Origin: CAWIJJ01 sp963836425
Lineage (GTDB): Bacteria > Acidobacteriota > Terriglobia > Bryobacterales > Bryobacteraceae
NCBI GenBank assembly: GCA_963836425.1
Contig: CAWIJJ010000015.1
Coordinates: forward strand, 62,001-126,000
Direction: 5' to 3'
DNA: 64,000 nucleotides
The notes beneath the pieces are model-generated. The model ran no database searches. It was not told where the DNA came from and saw nothing but the letters and a program-made list of their open reading frames with translations. Below, piece after piece: positions 32,992 through 40,127 of this stretch (positions are counted from its first letter, which is position 1; every line of letters begins with the position of its first letter). The position numbers and the translations under genes were made by a program.

Positions 32992-33390
32992 GTGTTTCGC
33001 AAGCTATTCTCCGCTAAACCCGAGCCCCTCACCGGCGCACCCGCGGTCCGCCGCATGAAGACCTATTCCGCGCAGACCGGATACGTCTATCACTACTTCT
33101 TCGAGGGCCGCCGCCACGTCCCCGCCGGCGATGAGAAGGGTACCGAGTATGTGTTCAGCGCCTCTTCCGACCGCAAGCATTTTGACATGGTAGCCGTCCG
33201 CGTCTGCGATGCCGCCCTCACCGCCTGGCATTCGTCACACCAGCGCGAGCTCTCCCCTACCGAGTGCTACGCCGTCGCCAAACTCGCCCTCTTCCAGGCA
33301 TTCGACGAGCGCGACCCCGCCTCCATGCGGCAGCAGATCCGCGTGCGCAACGCGGACCTCGATTCAATCGTCCAGCAGTTGGAACTATAA
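32992..33390 (+). CDS. Conserved-looking protein of unknown function
   Basis: 132 residues from GTG 32992, with AGG seven bases before it. The protein starts MFRKLFSAKPEPLTG and contains MKTYSAQTGYVYHYFFEGRR, YVFSASSDRKHFDMVAVRV and ELSPTECYAVAKLALFQAFD. It is soluble, without signal or membrane helix, and has an alpha/beta look. No family recognised. It ends 12 bp before the M28 peptidase gene and may be co-transcribed with it. Confidence 0.65.
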   Translation: MFRKLFSAKPEPLTGAPAVRRMKTYSAQTGYVYHYFFEGRRHVPAGDEKGTEYVFSASSDRKHFDMVAVRVCDAALTAWHSSHQRELSPTECYAVAKLALFQAFDERDPASMRQQIRVRNADLDSIVQQLEL

Positions 33391-33402
33391 TCCGGAAAAA
33401 TT

Positions 33403-34995
33403 ATGCGTAAGACAACTCTGTGTGTTCTCCTCTGTCTCCTGCCGGCGCTCGCTCAGGACTCTTCCATCTCCGCGGAGCGTATTCGGGAGCATACGAGGTT
33501 CCTCTCGAGCGACCTGCTGGAGGGCCGCGGCGTGGGACAGCGGGGCGGCGATATCGCCACCGAATACATCGCTACCCAGCTCGCGCTCGCCGGCGCCAAA
33601 CCTTTCGGCGACAACGGCACGTTCTTTCAATCGGTGCCGCTCGTCGGCGTCGAAACGTCGCCCAATGCGCAGCTCTCCGCCGCCGTTTGGGGAAAAAGCG
33701 TCGACCTCAAATGGGCCGACGACTTCGTGGGCTTGAGCGCCTTGCAGAAACCCGAGACGCGTTTCGAAGCCGATGTCGTCTTCGTCGGCCACGGCATCAC
33801 CGCGCCGGAATGGAAGTGGGACGACTACAAAGGCGTGGACGTCACCGGCAAAATCGTCCTCCTCTTCACCAACGAGCCCTCCTCGAACGACCCCAAATTC
33901 TTCGACGGGCGCGCACTCACCTACTACGGCCGCTGGACCTACAAGTACGAGGAGGCCTTGCGGCATGGCGCGCGCGCGGCCATCATCATCCACACCACCC
34001 CCACCGCAAGCTACGGATGGGACGTCGTGCGAAGCTCGTGGGGCCGCGAGAACCCGTACGTGAAGCTCGCCCCCGACCAGAAGGCCCTGGCCTTCGAGGG
34101 CTGGGTCACCCGCGACGCGGCCACCCGTTTCTTGGCCCTCGCCAACAGGACAGTGGACGAACTTCTCGCCGCTTCCGGGAAGCCGGACTTCAAACCCATC
34201 GATCTCGGCATCCAGATCCGCGGCCACATCCCTTCCAAAATTCGCCAGCTCGAAACCCGCAACGTAGCCGCCATCATTCCCGGCAGCGATGCCCAGCTCA
34301 AAGACGAGGCCGTGATCTTCAGCGCCCACTGGGACCACTTAGGAGTAGGGACGCCGGTGAACGGCGATGCCATCTATAACGGCGCGGTCGATAACGCCAC
34401 CGGCTGCGCTATGCTGCTGGAACTGGCCCGCGTTTGGGCATCGATGCCTGAGAAGCCGCGCCGCTCGGCCCTCTTTCTGGCCGTCACCGCCGAAGAGGGC
34501 GGCCTCAAGGGGTCGGAATATTACGCCGCTCACCCCCTCATCCCTCCCGCCAAAACGGCGCTGGCGCTGAACTTCGATGCGTTCTATCCCTGGGGCCGCG
34601 CCAGGGACGTGGTGCTCACCGGCGCCGACCGCACCACCGTCTTTCCGCTCGCACAGCAGATCGCACGGCGCTTGAACCTGGAGGTCTCTCCCGACGCCGC
34701 GCCCGAAGCCGGCCACTATTTCCGCTCCGACCATTTTTCGTTCGCGCGCGCCGGCATCCCCGCCTTTTCCATCGGCCACGCCACCGAGTACGCGGGCAAA
34801 CCCGCCGGCTACGGACTCAAGGCCTACGAGGAGTACAACGCAAAAAACTACCACCAGCCTTCCGACGAGTTCCAATCCGACTGGGACTTCACCGCTCTCC
34901 AGCAGGCCGCCGAGTATGGTTACCTGCTCGGAAAGGACGTTGCCAACCAGGATCGGCTCCCGGATTGGCGCGCGGGACAACAGTTCCATCGCTGA
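33403..34995 (+). CDS. M28 family zinc aminopeptidase with PA domain, secreted
   Basis: 530 residues with a signal peptide (TLCVLLCLLPALAQ). Residues about 120-250 are a protease-associated (PA) insert (DYKGVDVTGKIVLLFTNEP). The two-zinc centre is complete: IFSAHWDHLG (His), YNGAVDNATGCA (bridging Asp), AVTAEEGGLKGSEYY (Glu-Glu), ALNFDAFYPWG (Asp) and KNYHQPSDEF (last His). It should trim peptides in the periplasm or outside the cell, like the M14 enzyme at 49781. Confidence 0.92.
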   Translation: MRKTTLCVLLCLLPALAQDSSISAERIREHTRFLSSDLLEGRGVGQRGGDIATEYIATQLALAGAKPFGDNGTFFQSVPLVGVETSPNAQLSAAVWGKSVDLKWADDFVGLSALQKPETRFEADVVFVGHGITAPEWKWDDYKGVDVTGKIVLLFTNEPSSNDPKFFDGRALTYYGRWTYKYEEALRHGARAAIIIHTTPTASYGWDVVRSSWGRENPYVKLAPDQKALAFEGWVTRDAATRFLALANRTVDELLAASGKPDFKPIDLGIQIRGHIPSKIRQLETRNVAAIIPGSDAQLKDEAVIFSAHWDHLGVGTPVNGDAIYNGAVDNATGCAMLLELARVWASMPEKPRRSALFLAVTAEEGGLKGSEYYAAHPLIPPAKTALALNFDAFYPWGRARDVVLTGADRTTVFPLAQQIARRLNLEVSPDAAPEAGHYFRSDHFSFARAGIPAFSIGHATEYAGKPAGYGLKAYEEYNAKNYHQPSDEFQSDWDFTALQQAAEYGYLLGKDVANQDRLPDWRAGQQFHR

Positions 34996-35049
34996 CAACG
35001 CCGGCACTCCGCGCCTCTTGTGATATGTTGCAAGGGAACGGAGGGGAAT

Positions 35050-35586
35050 TTGAGAACCAAGATTTTCATCGTGTCGATCGCGGTTGCCGCCGCGTTCTCG
35101 CTTACCGGTCAGGATCAGAAGGGCCCGGCTAAAGCTCCGGCTAAGTCCGGCATTCTTCATCCGGAGATGACCGTAGAAACCGGGACCTGGGCCAACCCGG
35201 CCGCCAAAATCGGCAGCAAGCCGGATCCGCTCTGGACCGCCACCACTGTCGCCGCCGGCGTCAACAGTAAGCCGCGGCCCGGCCGCGCCATCACCCGCGT
35301 GGGCGAAATCGTCGATTTTTCCTGTTACCTGCAACTCGGCAAACACGGAGAAAAGCACCGTTCCTGCGGACAGAAGTGCGTGCAAAACGGTCAGCCCGTC
35401 GGCCTGCTGACGCAGGACGGGACCCTGTACATGCTCATGCCCGAAGAGCACGACCCGCGCCGTGACGGCGGAGTGGACGCCAAGGCCTCCGGCTCCGAAC
35501 ACATGGCTCACATCGTCGAAGTGACCGGAACCGAGGCCTCCGTCGGCGGGTACCGCGCCATCTACGTACAAGGCCTGACGAAATAA
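35050..35586 (+). CDS. Exported Cys-containing protein of unknown function
   Basis: 178 residues from TTG 35050, five bases after GGAGG (35040-35044). A signal peptide is followed by a Lys/Pro/Ala-rich linker. The folded part begins around RAITRVGEIVDFSCYLQLG and contains HRSCGQKCVQNGQPVGLL and DGTLYMLMPEEHDPRRD, ending with VEVTGTEASVGGYRAIYVQ. Three Cys and two His in the first half could bind metal or heme without a CxxCH motif. The beta-rich C-terminus looks like an OB fold. No named family. Confidence 0.65.
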   Translation: MRTKIFIVSIAVAAAFSLTGQDQKGPAKAPAKSGILHPEMTVETGTWANPAAKIGSKPDPLWTATTVAAGVNSKPRPGRAITRVGEIVDFSCYLQLGKHGEKHRSCGQKCVQNGQPVGLLTQDGTLYMLMPEEHDPRRDGGVDAKASGSEHMAHIVEVTGTEASVGGYRAIYVQGLTK

Positions 35587-35588
35587 GA

Positions 35589-35632
35589 CGCGGCCCTCAA
35601 GAGTTCCGCCCGGCGTATGCTACCGGGCCGCG
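35589..35632. terminator. Hairpins between convergent genes
   Basis: CGCGGCCC (35589-35596) pairs perfectly with GGGCCGCG (35625-35632). An alternative inner stem GCCCGG/CCGGGC (35608-35613 with 35623-35628) overlaps it. They lie between a plus-strand gene ending at 35586 and a minus-strand gene ending at 35706. No T tract, so termination is only likely from position. Confidence 0.35.
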
Positions 35633-35705
35633 ACCATGAGGGAGCGGTTGGCACCGGACCGTTGACCATCGTCATTAGACCGGGCGCTTCAGCGCGTCGC
35701 GGCGG

Positions 35706-37049
35706 TCAGCGCAGGTTGAACTTTTTCATCTTGTAGCGCAGGGTGTCGCGCGTGATGCGCAGCAGCCGGGCGGCCTGCGTCTGGTTGCCGTTGGTTTTTT
35801 CGAGGGCGCGCGCGAGCAGCGTGCGCTCGTTATCCTCGAGCGAGAGGCCGTCGCTTGGAATGTCCACGGACGCGGGCACGGCCGCGCCCGAGCCCGGTTC
35901 CGGCCGGGTGATAGCGATGGGGAGGGAAGGGGGCGTGATCAGCGCGGACTCTTCCAGAATCATCGCGCGCTCGATGGCATTGCGCAGTTCGCGGACATTG
36001 CCCGGCCAGTCGTGAGTGAGCAGCAGTTTGGCTGCCGCCTCGGTTACGCCTTCGATGTTGCGCTTGAACTTGCGGTTGTAGTGCTCCACAAAAAACTGGG
36101 TCAGCGGAACGATATCCTCGCTGCGTTCGCGCAGCGGAGGAATCAGGATCTGGATCACGTTCAGGCGGAAGTACAGGTCCTGGCGAAACGCGCCTTCCTT
36201 CACCGCTTCCCGCAGGTTCTTGTTGGTGGCCGCCACTACACGCAGGTCCAGCTTGATGTCCTTGAGGCCGCCGAGACGGCGGAAACTCTGGTCTTCCAGC
36301 ACCCGCAGCAGCTTGGCCTGGAGCATCAGGGGGATTTCGCCGATTTCGTCCAGAAACAGGGTTCCCTTATCGGCCAGTTCGAAGATGCCGCGCTTCTGCG
36401 CGCGCGCATCGGTGAAGGCTCCCTTTTCGTAGCCGAACAGCTCGCTTTCGAGGAGCGTATCGGGAATCGCGGCGCAGTTGATGGCGATGAAGGGCTCGGC
36501 CTGGCGCAGGCTCTGGTAGTGCAGCGTCTTGGCCACCAGATCTTTACCGGTGCCGTTCTCCCCTTCTAGCAGGATGGTGGTGGCTTCGCTGGCGGCCACG
36601 CGGCGCACGAAGTTCATCACTTCGCGCATGCAGGCGGATTCTCCGATGACCTCGCGCTTCTGCGGGGCGGCCTCCTCGGTGATGTCTTTGATGGTGGCAA
36701 CCACGCCGGTCAGCGCGCCGTCTTCGTCGAACATCTGGTTGGTCCGCATCACCACCAGCCGCTCCAGGCCGTTGCCCGTATTCAGGCGGACGGTGCAGTT
36801 CGGCGCCGAGGGCGCTTGATTCAGCCCCACCAGCACCCCGCATCCCGGCTCACAGAGCGAGCATTTGAAGATTTCCTGGCAATGCTTCCCGAGCATCTGA
36901 TCGGCAGTCATGCCGAACAGTTTTTCCGCGGACCGGTTGACGCCCGTAATCCGGAAATCAGGATCGTAAAGGACCAGGGCATCCGAAAGTTGGTCGAAGA
37001 CAGACTCCAACACGGTAGTCTTCTGCCAGCCTGGTGTAAGTTTCGACAT
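35706..37049 (-). CDS. Sigma-54-dependent regulator with Cys-containing PAS domain
   Basis: 447 residues from ATG 37049, which agrees with a promoter at 37076-37084. Residues 14-125 are a PAS domain with an unusual cysteine set at positions 57, 63, 66 and 70 (GKHCQEIFKCSLCEPGC). The AAA+ domain has Walker A GENGTGKD (163-170), the sigma-54 contact loop as GAFTDA (210-215; usual form GAFTGA), LFLDEIGEIPLMLQAKLLR (Walker B) and the R fingers in FRLNVIQILIPPLRERSEDI. A Fis-type helix-turn-helix ends the protein (ATNGNQTQAARLLRITRDTL-like). It lies back to back with a cytochrome gene that has a canonical sigma-54 promoter, so that operon is its likely target; the PAS cysteines suggest a redox or metal signal. 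Confidence 0.9.
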   Translation of the reverse strand: MSKLTPGWQKTTVLESVFDQLSDALVLYDPDFRITGVNRSAEKLFGMTADQMLGKHCQEIFKCSLCEPGCGVLVGLNQAPSAPNCTVRLNTGNGLERLVVMRTNQMFDEDGALTGVVATIKDITEEAAPQKREVIGESACMREVMNFVRRVAASEATTILLEGENGTGKDLVAKTLHYQSLRQAEPFIAINCAAIPDTLLESELFGYEKGAFTDARAQKRGIFELADKGTLFLDEIGEIPLMLQAKLLRVLEDQSFRRLGGLKDIKLDLRVVAATNKNLREAVKEGAFRQDLYFRLNVIQILIPPLRERSEDIVPLTQFFVEHYNRKFKRNIEGVTEAAAKLLLTHDWPGNVRELRNAIERAMILEESALITPPSLPIAITRPEPGSGAAVPASVDIPSDGLSLEDNERTLLARALEKTNGNQTQAARLLRITRDTLRYKMKKFNLR

Positions 37050-37075
37050 GCGCTGAAATGTGGTGCTCAAGCAAG

Positions 37076-37084
37076 ATTATAGCA
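37076..37084 (-). promoter_or_regulatory. Extended -10 promoter of the sigma-54 regulator gene
   Basis: On the minus strand the sequence reads TGCTATAAT, a perfect -10 hexamer with the TGn extension. The -35 region is poor, as is usual for extended -10 promoters. Transcription would begin near 37069, about 20 bases before the ATG. Confidence 0.6.
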
Positions 37085-37190
37085 GCCGGTGTGCGCCAAT
37101 TGGCCCAGCACAGCGCGGGCGGGGGGCACCTCCCCCAATGGAGGGCGGATGCCGTCACGCCAACTGAATGGCGCGCTTGAAGATAGCCGG

Positions 37191-37206
37191 TGGCGATGCA
37201 ATTGCA
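37191..37206 (+). promoter_or_regulatory. Sigma-54 (-24/-12) promoter
   Basis: TGGCGATGCAATTGCA fits the consensus TGGCACGnnnnTTGCW: GG and GC are separated by exactly ten bases and the TTGCA block is perfect. It ends 23 bases before the ATG of the monoheme cytochrome gene at 37230, and a sigma-54 activator is encoded divergently next to it. This makes it the best-supported promoter in the window. Confidence 0.75.
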
Positions 37207-37229
37207 AGCCGCTACCCCGGAGGCATCCT

Positions 37230-37460
37230 ATGTCCAATCTCAAAATCATTTTGCCCGCCGCGATTTTAATGGGCGGGTTTCTGGTCTGTTCGACGGCTTC
37301 GTTTGGCAAAGCGGAGTACACGAAGGCCACCAAGAAAGCCTGCACTTTCTGCCATAAGACGAATGAACCGGCCAAGAAAGACGTTATGGCCGCGAACCTC
37401 ACCGACGCAGGCAAATACTATAAAGAGCACAAGACCCTGGACGGCTATACCGGGAAGTAA
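37230..37460 (+). CDS. Small monoheme cytochrome c-like protein
   Basis: 76 residues with GGAGG at 37219-37223. A signal peptide (LKIILPAAILMGGFLVCSTA) is followed by a mature part of only about 50 residues with one heme-binding motif, CTFCH (38-42). A distal ligand is not evident; a Met at residue 53 or a His could serve. It should be a periplasmic electron carrier. It is under the sigma-54 promoter and upstream of the large cytochrome genes. Confidence 0.8.
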   Translation: MSNLKIILPAAILMGGFLVCSTASFGKAEYTKATKKACTFCHKTNEPAKKDVMAANLTDAGKYYKEHKTLDGYTGK

Positions 37461-37501
37461 GTGAGTTCTCGAGGGGTGGGTAGAAACACGCGGAGCAGTA
37501 C

Positions 37502-37915
37502 ATGATGCAAACGGTCCAACTTGCTTTTGTTGACGCCGCGTACGCGGCCACGGTGCGGGAAGCGCTCTCGCGCAACTGCGCCTGGCAGGTGGAAACGGTG
37601 GCTGTTCCGGACTTTTCGCAACCCTGTGTCGTGGTCTTGGACGAAGCTGCATTTGCCCGTCTTCTCCCTCCCTTGTTTAACCCCGAGCGGGTGGTCCTGG
37701 TCACCCGCAAGGACCCGCAACAGCTTGCGCACGCATGGGACGCGGGCATCGTTTCAGTGGTTTCGATGGAAGATCCGGTGAGCACCGTTCTGCTTGCCAT
37801 CATGTCCGCCGCACTGCGGATTTCGAGCGGATTTTCCCCCAGCGAGCGTTCAATCCCTGGGCCATTACCCCCACATAATCGAGCTTCAGGTCCAAAACGT
37901 TGCAAAATCCAATAG
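37502..37915 (+). CDS. Degenerate receiver-like protein
   Basis: 137 residues. TVQLAFVDAAYAATVREAL resembles beta 1/alpha 1 of receivers but lacks the acidic pair; CVVVLDEAAFARLLPPL keeps an Asp at the end of beta 3; VVLVTRKDPQQLAHAWDAG fits beta 4/alpha 4; no Lys appears where the conserved Lys is expected (SVVSMEDPVS). The last 30 residues are Pro/Ser-rich and may be disordered. It is probably a pseudo-receiver that binds a partner, perhaps the adjacent sigma-54 activator, but this is inference from position. Confidence 0.6.
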   Translation: MMQTVQLAFVDAAYAATVREALSRNCAWQVETVAVPDFSQPCVVVLDEAAFARLLPPLFNPERVVLVTRKDPQQLAHAWDAGIVSVVSMEDPVSTVLLAIMSAALRISSGFSPSERSIPGPLPPHNRASGPKRCKIQ

Positions 37916-38008
37916 GTTAGAGCGATGCGGTCGTGGACCGCGACGTGCACTACTTCTCAGTCGAGCAAGGAAGGTGCGATGATGCAAGGCGTGGAAATAA
38001 GGCATAAC

Positions 38009-38035
38009 AGGGTCCGAAAATCGGCAACCCTTTTT
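38009..38035 (+). terminator. Intrinsic terminator inside the cytochrome cluster
   Basis: AGGGT and CCGA pair with TCGG and ACCCT around an AAA loop, with a 2-nt bulge (CA), and the stem runs straight into TTTTT (38031-38035). It lies about 95 bp after the pseudo-receiver gene and 100 bp before the membrane-cytochrome genes. It separates the sigma-54-driven part from the rest, or attenuates read-through into it. The leader between 37916 and 38008 also has a hairpin GCGGTC/GACCGC at 37927-37941. No known riboswitch class was recognised. Confidence 0.65.
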
Positions 38036-38133
38036 CGCCGCCACTCGGGCACCGCACTGCGCTTCCCGGCACGGAGCGGTTGCCGGCCGAGAGAATTGGC
38101 TTTGTTTCGATCAATCTCTACAGGAGGTGAATC

Positions 38134-38424
38134 GTGAATTTTGACTTGCGACCGTTTTTTGTTCTTTGGGGTATCCTCGCGGCTTCCGTTCTCGCGCTGA
38201 TCGTCTGGCGGAAGTCGGTGGCCAGCCACGAGGATGACTCCCTGCATGTTCTGGGGGGTGATGTGGCTCCCCAGCAGGTGTTCATCGCCCACAAACTCGA
38301 GGTCATCGACAAGTGGGGCAAGACGCTGACGGTGGCAACCGTCGCGCTCGGGCTGCTGCTCGCGGCGGCCTTCGTTTATCAGAGTTTCGCAATCACGGCG
38401 ACAACAACGCAAACAGGAGCGTAA
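38134..38424 (+). CDS. Two-TM membrane protein of the cytochrome operon
   Basis: 96 residues from GTG 38134 with a strong AGGAGGTG ribosome-binding site at 38122-38129. Two transmembrane helices (about 7-24, PFFVLWGILAASVLALIV; about 65-85, TLTVATVALGLLLAAAFVY) flank a periplasmic or cytoplasmic loop with HEDDSLHVLGGD and two further His. No heme motif. It starts the operon with the two multiheme cytochromes and may be an accessory subunit of their complex. Confidence 0.7.
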   Translation: MNFDLRPFFVLWGILAASVLALIVWRKSVASHEDDSLHVLGGDVAPQQVFIAHKLEVIDKWGKTLTVATVALGLLLAAAFVYQSFAITATTTQTGA

Positions 38425-38428
38425 TAAT

Positions 38429-40117
38429 ATGCTGAACCGGGCTTTCCAATCGCTCGGACTACAGCTCGGTTCCGTCCTCATCGGTCTGTTTCTCGGGGCA
38501 GCGGGCGCCCATCTGCAAGCGGCGGATGCAGCGCCACCCGCGGAGTGCAGTTCCTGCCATGACCAGGGGCAGAAACTCGAGAAGAGCGCACACACGGGGC
38601 TGCCCTGCGAAACCTGTCACGACTCGCACGAAAAATACCCCCATCCGGCCAACGTTCCGAAACCGGTCTGCAGCACCTGCCACGAAAACCAGGCGGGCGA
38701 TTATGCCAGCGGCGTACACGGGCTGGCACGCAAGAGCGGAAACGAAGGTGCGCCGGATTGCGGCTTATGCCACGGCAGCGCCCATGAGCTGCTGCCGCCG
38801 AAATCGCAGGCGTTCCGCACCTCGGTTCCCGAGACCTGCGGCATGTGCCACACCGATGTCGTGGAGCAATACCGCGCCAGCGTTCACGGCCAGGCGCTGG
38901 CCCAGGGCATCACGCAGGCGCCGCTGTGCACGGACTGCCACGGCGAGCACAAGATCATCAAGCACACCAACCAGGCCTCGCCGGTGAACGCCAGCCATAT
39001 CCGCGATACCTGCGGCAGTTGCCACGGCAATGTGCGGCTGACGAACAAGTTCGGGTTGCCGAACGACCGCCTGGTGAGCTTCGACTCGTCCTTCCACGGT
39101 CTGGCTGCCAAAGCCGGTTCGCAAAGCGTTGCGAATTGCGCCAGTTGCCACGGCGTTCACAACATTCTGCCGTCCTCCGATGCCAAGTCGATGATCAACG
39201 CCAAGAACCTGCCCAACACCTGCGGCAAGTGTCACCCGGGCGCGGGCGAGCGGTTCGCCATCAGCCAGGTCCACGTGACCGAAGGCCGGGCCGAGCCGGC
39301 GGCGGTGAAGTGGGTGCGCGACTTCTATCTGCTGGTGATCCCGGTGACCATCGGCCTGATGATGCTGCACAATCTGGGCGACTGGCTGCGCAAACTGGCG
39401 CGCCTGCGCTTCCAGGCCCGCCGCGCGGCGCCCGTTTCGCGCTCGGCGGAACTGCTCGTCCACAAAGAACTCCGAATGCTGCCGCTCGAGCGTCTCCAGC
39501 ACGCGGTGACGGCGCTTTCGTTCCTGGTCCTGATCTGGACCGGCTTCGCATTGAAGTACCCGGACCAGTGGTGGGCGCGCCCGCTGCTGGTGAGCCAAAA
39601 CCTGCGCGGCCTGATCCACCGGGTGGCGGCGGGCGTCTTCATCGCCATCAGCGTTTTGCACCTGATATCCCTGTTCGTGAACCGCCAGCTTCGTAAGCAT
39701 TGGAAAGAAATGCTCCCGAATGTGAACGATCCCCGCGAAGCCATGTCCAACTTCGCCTATAATCTCGGATTGGGCGACCGGCAGCCGTACCGCTCGGCGC
39801 ACAGCTACATCGAGAAAGCGGAGTACTGGGCCGTAATCTGGGGTTCTATCGTGATGATCGCAAGCGGGGGGCTGCTCTGGGCGAACAATCTGGCCATGCG
39901 TTTCCTGCCCAAAGTGTGGTTGGACGTAGCGACCTCGATCCACTTCTACGAAGCGGTACTCGCCACCCTGGCGATCGTGGTGTGGCACTTCTACTCCGTC
40001 ATCTTCGATCCGGACGTATACCCGCTGAACACGGCGTTTCTCACCGGATTCAGCGTGAAGAAGGAAGAGCACGCGCACCACGAGCAGGCCGAAAGCGCGG
40101 CCAAATCAGGGGACTGA
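38429..40117 (+). CDS. Nine-heme cytochrome c fused to a b-type membrane cytochrome (CbcL-like)
   Basis: 562 residues. After a signal/anchor segment, nine CxxCH motifs occur at residues 40, 60, 81, 111, 137, 167, 195, 237 and 265. From about residue 300 four to five transmembrane helices follow, with His placed for two b hemes (LMMLHNLGDW, LQHAVTALSF, GLIHRVAAGVFIAISVLHLI, IVVWHFYSVIF), a pattern like HydC/FdnI cytochrome b. The same build, nine c hemes plus a b-type domain, is known from CbcL of Geobacter, an inner-membrane quinol oxidase for metal respiration. Here it is the core of a three-gene operon (38134-41585). It likely takes electrons from menaquinol (mqnD is in the window) to periplasmic carriers. 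Confidence 0.85.
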   Translation: MLNRAFQSLGLQLGSVLIGLFLGAAGAHLQAADAAPPAECSSCHDQGQKLEKSAHTGLPCETCHDSHEKYPHPANVPKPVCSTCHENQAGDYASGVHGLARKSGNEGAPDCGLCHGSAHELLPPKSQAFRTSVPETCGMCHTDVVEQYRASVHGQALAQGITQAPLCTDCHGEHKIIKHTNQASPVNASHIRDTCGSCHGNVRLTNKFGLPNDRLVSFDSSFHGLAAKAGSQSVANCASCHGVHNILPSSDAKSMINAKNLPNTCGKCHPGAGERFAISQVHVTEGRAEPAAVKWVRDFYLLVIPVTIGLMMLHNLGDWLRKLARLRFQARRAAPVSRSAELLVHKELRMLPLERLQHAVTALSFLVLIWTGFALKYPDQWWARPLLVSQNLRGLIHRVAAGVFIAISVLHLISLFVNRQLRKHWKEMLPNVNDPREAMSNFAYNLGLGDRQPYRSAHSYIEKAEYWAVIWGSIVMIASGGLLWANNLAMRFLPKVWLDVATSIHFYEAVLATLAIVVWHFYSVIFDPDVYPLNTAFLTGFSVKKEEHAHHEQAESAAKSGD

Positions 40118-40127
40118 CAAACCGAAA

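Noticed and set aside
38067..38083. Second sigma-54 promoter, CGGCACG then TTGC
   Set aside because: The GG and GC elements are 12 bases apart instead of 10, and the first base is C.
37916..38133. Cyclic-di-GMP (GEMM) riboswitch before the cytochrome operon
   Set aside because: The expected GGCAAACC, GACGCAAAG and GGGTTACCG-type motifs were not found.
37979..38137. 52-codon open frame (MMQGVEIRHN...) with a good ribosome-binding site, ending in the start of the membrane protein gene
   Set aside because: A strong intrinsic terminator (38009-38035) lies inside it, and its composition is Arg-rich and not protein-like. A leader peptide cannot be fully excluded.
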